NCBI RefSeq assembly: GCF_033958435.1
Contig: NC_134137.1
Location: 254,184,501-254,248,500 of the forward strand
DNA: 64,000 nucleotides
Reading direction: 5' to 3'
Source of the DNA: Carettochelys insculpta
Taxonomy: Eukaryota > Chordata > Testudines > Carettochelyidae
Position 1 is the first letter of the stretch. Each line of letters begins with the position of its first letter. Both the position numbers and the translations under genes were made by a program. The notes beneath the pieces were generated by a model. It worked only from the letters and a program-made list of their open reading frames with translations, ran no database searches and was not told where the DNA came from. Below are positions 1-8,092 of the stretch, one piece after another.

Positions 1-88
1 TGTCTAGGGATGCTGTGAGGGCCAAAATGGTAACTGAACTCAAAAACAATAAGATATCTTAAATGTTGAGTCTGTTCTGGTCTGGCTA

Positions 89-178
89 TGGTCTGAAGAA
101 GTGGGTCTGTCCCACAAAAGCTCACCTAATAAACTATTTTGCTAGTCTTTAAAGTGCTACTTGACTGCTTTTTGTTTT
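89..178 (+). repeat. Dispersed repeat fragment (CCCACAAAAGCTCA type)
   Basis: The stretch with GAAGTGGGTCTGTCCCACAA, AAAGCTCACCTAATAAA and TTAGTCTTTAAAGTGCTACT resembles a repeat scattered widely in reptile genomes. Related fragments occur here at 7094-7149, 7577-7640, 28527-28980, 30880-30935 and 38640-38757. I cannot assign a superfamily. Confidence 0.5.
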
Positions 179-184
179 GATAAA

Positions 185-430
185 TTCATGGAGAATAGCT
201 CCATCAGTGATTATTAGCAGCAATAACGGGGGATACAATTCCATGCTCTGTATGTCCTAAGCACTGAGTGCCAGATCTGGAACTAGATGACAGCAGATGG
301 AACACTTGACAATTGCCTAGTTCTTTCTGTTCATTCTTTTTTGAAGCAACTGTGATTGGCCACTGTTGGAAGACAGGATATTGGGCTACATAGCTCATTC
401 GCCTAGCCATTCTTGTGCAAATACATGTTG
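185..430 (+). repeat. CR1 LINE 3' end fragment
   Basis: Contains the order of motifs typical of the CR1 3' untranslated region: 'ccatgctctgtatgtc', 'acaattgcctagttct', 'gattggccactgttgg' and 'gacaggatattgggct', ending near 'gccattcttgtg'. It is diverged and 5' truncated, and lies in GOLT1B intron 1, antisense to that gene. Confidence 0.65.
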
Positions 431-1330
431 TGCTTTGGCCGGGTTATTTATATTAAGGCTTCTTTACAATATCCCAGGAAATAAAGAGGTCTGGAAATAA
501 GCATTAAATATATGTACACATTTTAACAAGGTTTTACCTTGCCAGAGCATTGTAAAAGAGCCATAATGTAAATGTAAATGAAAATCTGCCTATCTTTCTG
601 ATTTTAGTGGATTCCGGTTTTGTGGCACCCATTGTTACGAAGATTATTTTATAACATCTAGTTTCTTGGCTGATCAGATATATGCTACTTGGATAACTTT
701 ACTTGGGATGGTCGCATTTTCACTCCTGTTTTATTAAAGGCCTCAATAACAATGAAATGCACTGCCTCAAAATTCCTCCCCACCCCCGCCACTTTCATGG
801 CATACAGGGTGGGTGGGGTATGGGCCGGGGCACAATATCGTTTCCGGATGAGAAGATAATTATTTGCAGGGCTAGTTCCTCAAACAGAGATGTCTGAAAA
901 CACGCTGCAAACAGCTGCCGTTACAGACAGCCCCGCACGAGCGGGGCTGCTCAGTTAGGCGCAGGGATCCCAGCTCGGAAATCCCGGGTATTGGAGCAGC
1001 CTCCCGGAGCACGTGTCCAGTGGGGGTGGCCAGCAGTAGACGAGCAGAAATGGACACTGCCCTACCCCTGCCGGGGTGAAGGGGGGGACCCCTCATCTCC
1101 TGCAATTGGCAAAGGGAAGCAGGACGCGAGCGCTGCTCCAGGACAAAGGGGCCGAAGCCGGCGCGCTGGGTCCCAGCCCGACCTGGTGGGGGTGCGGCGG
1201 GGAAGCGCCTGACACCCGGCCCAGCCCACGAGCCTCTGGATCCTGCTACTCCACAGCCCCCAGGACCTGCCCCCACCCGAGCCCCAGAACCGCCAGCCCC
1301 GCCCCCGCCGCGGGCCGGGCAGACGCTTAC

Positions 1331-1355
1331 TCTGGGTGTCGGTGAGGGAGATCAT
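1331..1355 (-). CDS. GOLT1B: GOLT1B, first coding exon (partial gene)
   Basis: Seen: on the minus strand an ATG at 1355-1353 in a CCACC context opens the eight codons MISLTDTQ plus one base, followed at once by a GTAAGC splice donor (1330 downward). Known: GOLT1B (GOT1B, a small four-helix Golgi membrane protein acting in ER-Golgi vesicle transport) begins with exactly these residues and its first coding exon breaks after the same base. The open frame that continues past the donor is intron read-through and is not coding. The remaining exons lie left of the window. The gene stands head to head with RECQL, as in other vertebrates, and probably shares its CpG-island promoter. The sequence visible is short, but start, donor and synteny agree. 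Confidence 0.88.
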
Positions 1356-1599
1356 GGTGGCGGCGAGACCGGAGCCGGCGGCGGCGGGGATCTAGGGGTT
1401 GGGGGCAGTGTATGGAAGCAGCGGCAGAAGCGGCCGCCACGTCTTCCGGAAACACGCAGCCCACCACTCCCGTGTTCCCGGCGCCGCCCATTGGCGGGAG
1501 ACGGACCAATCATCGCCAACTTTGTTCGGTCGTGTTCCGTCGCCGCCTCGGTACGGGGGCTCGGCCGAACCAATCCTCGCGGAGCGCGCTTTGGGATTG

Positions 1600-1704
1600 G
1601 CCGGGCGAGTGGGGAGCCGGCTGCGGAAGTTGCCGCGGGCTGAGACAGGGAGGGAAAGCGCGGGCAAGCGGAAACCAGGCGCTGCGAGCGAGCGAGGTAG
1701 GTAG
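1600..1704 (+). other. RECQL: RECQL probable 5' UTR exon 1
   Basis: Inferred non-coding first exon. GC-rich sequence just downstream of the CCAAT cluster ends in three tandem candidate splice donors, GTAGGT at 1697, GTAGGT at 1701 and GTGAGG at 1705. The next exon (8014) carries the start codon. The 5' boundary is a guess; a transcript would fix it. Confidence 0.5.
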
Positions 1705-1923
1705 GTGAGGGCGGCGAGGACAGCGCAGCCTTGCACGGGGGCGGGGTATCATGCAGGGCGGGAGTAGGGGCGGGAGGGGTGGCTGTGTAGGGGTACCTGG
1801 GGCGGAGGGGAGGGAGGTGTAGAGTAGAGGGGAGAAGGGGCACTTGGGGCAAAGATTATTCAGTGACTGAGTGAAGCAGAAGTGGGGGAATTGCCTCTCA
1901 CTGCCGCAGCCTCAAACGTAGTT

Positions 1924-1978
1924 TCAGGGCCAGAAGGAATCTTTGTGCTCATCTGATCTGACCTTTGTAACCCAGATT
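1924..1978 (-). repeat. CR1-like fragment
   Basis: 'gggccagaaggaatctttgt' followed by 'catctgatctgacctttgta' resembles the antisense CR1 segment that usually reads 'ggccagaagggaccattgtg'. Short and diverged, in RECQL intron 1. Confidence 0.4.
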
Positions 1979-2187
1979 CCGACTTTCAGCTTTCCCAAGG
2001 GGTGCTTCACCCCCACTTGGCCCAGAGGTCTGCGCTCAGCCCCACCCTGCTTCTTCTTGCCTCCTTCCCGCTGCCTGAGGCTGGCCCCACTTTTCCCGTT
2101 ATCTCTCTCTAGTGCATAGCTTCCCAAACTGGGGGTGGGGCGGCGTGAAGAAATTCCGGGGGAGGGGGTGCGAGGCGACATAGCCCC

Positions 2188-3034
2188 CTCACGTACTACA
2201 TGATGGGGTCAAATTTAGCTACGACAGATCAGGAAAGGGATCTTGGAGTTATAGTGGATAGTTCTCTGAAGACATCCACGCAGTGTGCAGCGGCAGTTAG
2301 TAAGGCAAATAGGATGTTAGGAATTATTAAAAAAGGGATCGATAATAAGACAAAAGATATCATCATACTTCCCCTGTATAAAACTATGGTATGTCCACAT
2401 CTTGAGTACTGCGTGCAGATGTGGTCTCCTCACCTCAAAAAAGATATATTGGCATTAGAAAAGGTTCAGAAAAGGGCGACTAAGATGATTAGGGGCTTGG
2501 AACGGGTCGCATATGGGGAGAGGCTAGAGAGACTGGGACTTTTCAGTTTGGAAAAGAGGCGATTGAGGGGCGATATGATAGAGGTATATAAAATCATGAA
2601 TGGTGTGGAGAAAGTGAATATAGAAAAATTATTTACCTTTTCCCATAATACAAGAACTAGGGGACACCAAATGAAATTGATGGGTAGTAGGTTCAAAACT
2701 AATAAAAGGAAATTTTTCTTCACACAGTGCACAGTCAACCTGTGGAACTCTTTGCCCGGGGAGGCTGTGAAGGCCAGGACTCTATTAGGGTTTAAAAAAG
2801 AGCTTGATAAATTTTTGCAGGTTAGGTCCATAAATGGCTATTAACCAGGGATAAAGTATGGTGCCCTAGCCTTCAGTACAAGGGCAGGAGATGGATGGCA
2901 GGAGATAAATCACTTGATCATTGTCTTCTGTTCTCCTTCTCTGGGGCACCTGGCATTGGCCACCGTCGGCAGATGGGATGCTGGGCTGGATGGACCTTTG
3001 GTCTGACCCAGTATGGCCATTCTTATGTTCTTAT
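2188..3034 (+). mobile_element. CR1 LINE, 5'-truncated, with reverse transcriptase C-terminal frame
   Basis: An uninterrupted frame (2200-2844, 214 codons) encodes the end of the CR1 ORF2 protein: [70 protein letters not shown] and [11 protein letters not shown]. The 3' UTR ends at 'ccattcttatgttcttatg', the turtle-type CR1 terminus. It is 5' truncated, as is usual for this family, and inserted in a hAT element in RECQL intron 1 in the sense orientation. The intact frame suggests a fairly recent insertion. It is not a host gene. Confidence 0.92.
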
Positions 3035-3299
3035 GGTATGTTCTCACTCATTACCTCACCTGAAGATAGATCTGGCCTTTGCTTCCTGGTCTCAGCCCCT
3101 GCCATTTTATGTGGATGACCTGGTGCTGCTGCTCTAAAAAGTACACAGCCTGCAAAGACTCACGTGGAGCTGGCTGCTTTCTGCAAATGAGAGTGATTGT
3201 GGTTTGTGGGGGAGGAGGATGGGGTTAGATAGGGGGCTGGGGGTGCCTGGCTTTGTGGGAGGGCAAGGAAGGGGCTCGGGCGGGCAGCTTGCAGGCTCT

Positions 3300-3700
3300 G
3301 GGCAGCTGGCCAGCTTGTGGGACGTGCGAGGCTCAGGTGGCTGGCCCCAACAGCATGGGGCTTGGGTGGCACGGGCGGCTGGCCCCAACAGCATGGGGCT
3401 CGGGTGGTGTGGGATGGTGGGTGGGCTGTTGGCCTTGGCAGTGTGGGGGTCAGACAGATGACTTGGGAGGCTGGCATTTGGTTGAGGTTGATGGCTGGTG
3501 TGTGGGCGGCTGGTCCTGGCAGCACAGGGCTCAGGCAGCTGGTGCGTAGGTGGACGGCTGGCCCCGGTGGCTGGCCCCGAGGGTGTGCGGCTCGGGTGAG
3601 TGGCTCTGACAGCACGCATCTCAGGCGGGTGGGGAGCTGGCACGAGCAGCTCTGGAGTCTGGCACGGGGCTCAGGCAGCTGGCTAGCTGGGGCTGCACCA
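3300..3700 (+). repeat. GC-rich imperfect tandem region
   Basis: The unit 'ctggccccaacagcatgggg' occurs at 3341 and 3379, and looser relatives (ggctggccccggtggctggccccgag) recur to about 3700. Looks like a decayed minisatellite within the hAT element. Confidence 0.55.
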
Positions 3701-3914
3701 GGCAACAACAAGGGCCAAAAAATTATTGGTGCTTATTTTTAATTTTAAATAACATTTTTATATGCAGCTTTTGTGTTTATTTCAAATTATGAATTAGATT
3801 TTTTGTTAAAGCAGGGGTTGGATGATGGTAAAGAAGAGGTGGGGGTGCGTGAGGGTTCTCAAAAATCAAAAAGGGGGCATGATGCTAAAAAGTTTGGAAA
3901 CCACTGCCCTACTG

Positions 3915-4568
3915 CTCCCTGACCACTATCAAATAGTGGATCTGTGACAGGCTGGAGGTGCTGGGGAGAGAGGGGAGGGGGTTGGTAGGTGACTGCTGGT
4001 GCAACTGAGAGCCTGCTCTTCCACTGCACCCGTGGGGGCCCCCCTCCAGGTACTGCAGCCTCAGAGCACACACTGAGTTGGTGCCTATGCTGTGTAACAC
4101 AGGTGGTGTGATAGTCCAAAATGCCCCACCACTTAATTGCTATTTACTACTAACAGTTTCAGGTAACCCAGCTGAGAATTTATATAGGCATTAGCCACCT
4201 AGCCCTCACTTTTCCTTTTTTGTGGCCTGTACTTGTCCTGTACTCCACTTGCTGTGATTTTAGCCATCTTTTCCCTCAGGAATCTCACCAATGAATCACT
4301 ACATGAACATTTTGGTACAATTTGCCAGATGCACATTTTCCACATAAACTTCCTGCATACAGCTGAATCATCTGCCTATACTTAGCCTATTTGGGATGTT
4401 CAGCTGCCTCTCTCTACACAGGGTGGAGCGCATAGTTTAACACTTTCTTTCACTTTTGAAAATATTTTTTAACCTTTGAAATGATCATTGTCTTATTATG
4501 AGATTGCTCCACATGCCATGCTCCTTTTATTCGCCGTTGACCAATGCTTAAATGGTTTTACTTTTAAG
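3915..4568. other. Intron 1 stretch without recognised elements
   Basis: Mixed-composition intronic sequence between two transposons. I see no exon, inverted ends or tandem repeat. Confidence 0.5.
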
Positions 4569-4570
4569 TA

Positions 4571-4918
4571 CAGATAAACCTCAGAGTTATGAACATCTCA
4601 GGAATGGAGGTTATTCATCACGCTGAAGTAATCTGAACTGAGCAAAACATTACAACTGCTTTTTCAAGAGTCTTTGACTGAACATTAACTTAATACATCG
4701 TTCGAACTTTACTAAAAGAAAAAAATACTGCTTTCCTTTTTTTAAGTAGTTTAGCTTCAATCATGCAGCAGCAAAGACCAAACCAAAAAAGCAAATACAG
4801 TATGCTTTTTTTGTTTTAGTCTTTGCTGCTGCCTGATTCTGTACTTCAGTTCCAAATGAGTTGTGTGATCAGTTGCCCAGTTCATAATGCTGGTGTTTGT
4901 AACTCTGAGATTCTACTG
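4571..4918. mobile_element. Tc1/mariner- or Tigger-type MITE
   Basis: The left end CAGATAAACCTCAGAGTTAT and the right end (GTTTGTAACTCTGAGATTCT, then ACTG) are inverted copies, with TA on both sides (4569-4570 and 4919-4920). There is an inner inverted pair around 'cagcagcaaagac' and 'gtctttgctgctg'. 348 bp, non-coding. Confidence 0.75.
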
Positions 4919-5118
4919 TAAGCCTTTTAATTTTTACAAGCGTATTTTGTTTTGGGGTTTGTTTTGTTTTTGTTTTTGTTTTTTGTTGCTGTTTTTTGCA
5001 GTGTGTTTTAATGAGATCCTAAACATCACAGCTTGCTCTTTTTTATATTATCTAATGCAGGTTGATAAGCCACAGCTTTCTTGTGAAGCTGACTTTGTTT
5101 TAATAAGTGTTTTTGTAA

Positions 5119-5196
5119 GTGAAACTAGTCACTGTCTGAAGATTGTTCAGTGCTGTATGTGAAATTAGTCAGTGGTACCTGTGAAATTAGTCAGTG
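5119..5196 (+). repeat. Three short direct repeats (GTGAAATTAGTCAGTG)
   Basis: The 16-base unit occurs at 5119 (with changes), 5159 and 5181. The rest of 4921-5916 shows nothing I can name. Confidence 0.6.
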
Positions 5197-5924
5197 ATCT
5201 TTGTTCAGTTCCTTAGCATCTGCATTACAGAAAAAGCAACTAATAATAGGACCCTCATTGACAGCATCAGCAGAGAAGCCAAGAACTGAATCATTTATGG
5301 GTGCCAAACTGTTTCTCAGAGGTGGATGCTTATTTCAGTGTTGGCAGCGATGCTTGCATTACAATTGCGCATTCTACTCCTGTTTATTGAATAAATTTGG
5401 TACGTCCGTCTACAGAGCTCCCATTTCTTTCATAACAAAGTAGGGGAGCTTATCCCATTGATTACGTCAATTTCATATTAATAAACTTCTGATCAGATAT
5501 AGTAGAGGCTGAACATTGCCACCTGTTCTATGTGTATGAGCACTCTATACAACAATCAGATTCTTTCCAATATAGAGCTCCTTTTAGTTATTTTGAATCC
5601 ATCATCTGATAAAACAATGTATTTTTGGTGGATATATTGATTGTTCCATACATTGGTCATGTTATCTCATGTTCCATTTCTAGGAAGAAACAATAAAAGT
5701 CTGCTGGAGAATTTTTTTTCCTTTACTTCTCCTCAAATCAGTATTCCTGCTTAGGTCAAGGAGGCCATCCTATTTTTATGTTTTAATTTTGTATTACTTT
5801 CTTACATACTATAACAAAAGGAAAATCATTAAATATATTTGTTAAAAATGTATATAAGAGGTTTTTTGCTTTGTTCTCTTATAGAATAACAAACTGTCTT
5901 ATGTCATATCATGATGGTTCAATG

Positions 5925-6249
5925 CAGTGGTTCCCAACCTGGGATCTGCGGACTCCTGGGGGGCAGTTCACGAGGGTATTGCTAAGAGACCATGGAAAAA
6001 GTAGATAAAAGATAAAAATGCTCATAGAAAATAAGTTTTTTAAATAAATTGGAAAGTTATAATCTCTAATTATTTTTAAATGAAATATATTCCAATGATG
6101 TTATTAATCACTATCCAAAAATCTGTTGGTTTTCCCTTTTCATTTAATGAATTATACATAGCAGCTAGAATTGGCTTTGGTGGAGGTTCATGAATGGTTT
6201 TTGAGAGGTGATTGAGGGGTCCCCACTAGAGAAAAGGTTGGGAACCATG
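5925..6249. mobile_element. hAT MITE with perfect 8-bp target duplication
   Basis: Ends CAGTGGTTCCCAACC (5925 on) and GGTTGGGAACCATG (to 6249) are inverted copies. GTTCAATG stands exactly on both sides (5917-5924 and 6250-6257). 325 bp, AT-rich interior, non-coding. Confidence 0.88.
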
Positions 6250-6320
6250 GTTCAATGGTTTTTAGTGGGTCACTATGTAATTAATTCTGGTGTTATGGTT
6301 ACATTGAGAGACTAAGAGCT

Positions 6321-6702
6321 AAAATACCCGTGGAAAGTGCAAAGAGCCATATTTACATAATTTATGTAGATAATACATGGCTCAGTGCCCTTCCACTCCC
6401 CCAGAGCCAGGCACTCCCAGCCTCTCCCACTCTAAACCAATCCCTATCCCCTCCTCCTGAGCCAGACTCCCTCAGCCCCCTGCTCTAACCCAGTACCCCT
6501 GCCCTCCCTCAGAGCCAGACACCACCCCGCCTCTGTGCTCTAACCCAATGCCTAGGGCTCACCAGCGCCAGTTCCACACTGCACTTCTCCCTCCAAGCGC
6601 TGGGGCACGTGTACAGCGTGGTGGTAAGCAGTCCGGGTGCATGGCTCTGAGCAGGAGCCATATTTCTTTGCTCAAAGTGCTGTGGCTTGGCCACCCTTGC
6701 TG
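6321..6702. mobile_element. Possible hAT element fragment
   Basis: Read on the minus strand the right end gives CAGCAAGGGTGGCCAAGCC, close to a common hAT terminus; the interior is pyrimidine-rich (ccctcctcctgagcc). The flanks TAAGAGCT and TAGGAGTT agree at 6 of 8 positions. The left terminus is not convincing. Confidence 0.4.
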
Positions 6703-7093
6703 TAGGAGTTGACTCAGGAGACAAACTGACAAAAAGCTTACTTTGAAAATCTAGCTAATGTGCTAGGTATCCTATCATAGACGTCTCCCTGTGAATTAAT
6801 TTTTTTATGGTAACATCAGTGTGCTTTGTTGAAGGAAATGTGTGACACCCTTAGAGGGGATTGTGAATGCTGACAGGATCTGAGGAATTTCTACAAAGCT
6901 GTATGTGTATTTAGCAAATTGAGTGGAATTGCAGGCAAATAATTTAATGTAATGTATTCAGTGTGATTTTACAAGAAACTACAAACTGATGTCCAGTTAA
7001 TAAGGTTGACTTTTGTTAATAATACGACAGGAATTTATAGAGGGTCACTTAGTAGTTTTGCTGCCAGATAAGAATTGCTCTCGCCCTATTTTT

Positions 7094-7640
7094 AAAAATA
7101 ATGAGGAGTCCTGTGGCACGTCAGAAAACCAACGTGTTTATTAGGACATAAGGGCCATGTCTACACTAGCCCAAAACTTCGAAATGGCCATGCAAATGGC
7201 CATTTCAAAGTTTACTAATGAAGTGCTGAAGTACATATTCAGCGCTTCATTAGCATGCGGGCAGCTGCGGCACTTCGAAATTGACGTGGCTCGCCGCTCC
7301 ACGGCTCGTCCCGACGGGGCTCCTTTTCGAAAGGACCCCGCCTACTTCAAAGTCCCCTTATTCGCATCTGCTCATAGGAATAAGGGGACTTCAAAGTAGG
7401 CAGGGTCCTTTCGAAAAGGAGCTGTGCCGCGGCAAGCCGCGTCAATTTCAAAGTGCCGCGGCTGCCCACATGCTAATGAAGTGCTGAATATGTATTTCAG
7501 TGCTTCATTAGTAAACTTCAAAATGGCCATTTGCATGGCCATTTTGAAGTTTTGGGCTAGTGTAGACATGGCCAAGTTGTCCTGGGTAAAACCTACTTCA
7601 TCAGATGAGCTGGAGTGGAAATTACTGGAACGGGTATATG
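7094..7640 (+). repeat. Older dispersed repeat, interrupted by family A MITE
   Basis: 'gaggagtcctgtggcac' before the MITE and 'aaacctacttcatcagatga' after it are parts of the repeat that is seen as a large inverted pair at 28527-28980. Confidence 0.5.
7153..7573. mobile_element. Palindromic MITE, family A copy 1
   Basis: Ends GGCCATGTCTACACTAGCCC and its inverse GGGCTAGTGTAGACATGGCC, with AAG on both sides (7150-7152 and 7574-7576). The interior is a near-complete palindrome centred near 7365 (CTTCGAAAT and CATTTTGAAG, 'cttcattag' in both arms). It interrupts an older dispersed repeat (7094-7149 and 7577-7640). Its open frames are palindrome artefacts. Confidence 0.88.
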
Positions 7641-8013
7641 TAAGACCAACAAAAGAAGTACTTCTAAATGTAGGACGAATGTTAATGAGTCTAATCAAGT
7701 CAGTGTGGCTGTATCTCATTTTCAGCATTTGTTGTGGGGATGTGAATATCAAGAGGGGGAGATTGTCTTTGTAGGGTGTTAACCAATTAAGATCCTTTTT
7801 CTGTCCTAAGCTGATAGTATTAAATTTGTAGGTGAACTCCAGTTCAGCTGTCTCCCTTTGTAATTGGGTTATAATTCTTTGTCCTATGTAGCTTGCCCTT
7901 TGGCTAAGTGGTTAACCATTATCTAATACCTCAGCTGATGTAATTTTCCCCCATTTCTTTCCTGTAATTAAATAGATTTGTACAGATTTTGATAAAATAT
8001 GTTGTTTTTTCAG

Positions 8014-8092
8014 AGAGAATTGTTTGCTGAAGGAGCAATTTTTAATAAAGGAGAAGTCCTTTCAACTTTGAAGATGACGACAACCATTTCAG
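8014..8092 (+). CDS. RECQL: RECQL exon 2 (start codon exon; CDS from 8074)
   Basis: Acceptor TTTTTTCAG ends at 8013. Sixty bases of 5' UTR precede the ATG at 8074-8076; six codons (MTTTIS) and one base follow, then donor GTAAAC at 8093. The human first coding exon also has six codons plus one base, which supports this start. Confidence 0.9.

Larger units (their letters stand above)
1..1330 (-). other. GOLT1B intron 1 (part)
   Basis: Intron downstream of the GOLT1B first exon. It holds a dispersed repeat fragment near 89-175, a CR1 3' tail near 187-430, AT-rich unremarkable sequence from 430 to about 900, and the GC-rich shoulder of the promoter from about 950. I see no other exon here. Confidence 0.75.
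950..1760. promoter_or_regulatory. CpG-island bidirectional promoter, GOLT1B / RECQL
   Basis: Seen: a dense run of CG dinucleotides, with the GOLT1B start codon at 1355 (minus) and a likely RECQL first exon after about 1600 (plus). Between them are four CCAAT-type boxes: ATTGG 1490-1494, CCAAT 1506-1510, CCAAT 1570-1574 and ATTGG 1596-1600, two in each orientation. An ETS-like CTTCCGGAA lies near 1443-1451. No TATA box is evident. Known: head-to-head housekeeping genes commonly share TATA-less CpG promoters with NF-Y and ETS sites. Inference: both genes are driven from here. Exact transcription starts cannot be read from the sequence. Confidence 0.8.
2115..3906. mobile_element. hAT-type transposon split by a CR1 insertion
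   Basis: The left end CATAGCTTCCCAAACT (2115-2130) is the inverted form of the right end AGTTTGGAAACCACTG (3891-3906). They are flanked by CTCTAGTG (2107-2114) and CCCTACTG (3907-3914), which match at 6 of 8 positions, as expected of an old hAT target duplication. The interior holds a CR1 (about 2188-3034) and a GC-rich imperfect tandem region. No hAT transposase is visible. Confidence 0.65.

Noticed and set aside
1062..1330. Longer minus-strand frame continuing from the GOLT1B start
   Set aside because: After MISLTDTQ the sequence hits a strong GTAAGC donor exactly where the family's first coding exon ends; the rest is GC-rich intron.
3204..3742. Open frames in the GC-rich tandem block
   Set aside because: Low-complexity by-products present on both strands; no family resemblance.
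7157..7774. Open frames in the palindromic MITEs ([11 protein letters not shown] and similar)
   Set aside because: The same words recur in every family A copy on both strands because the element is a palindrome; lengths vary and no protein is conserved.
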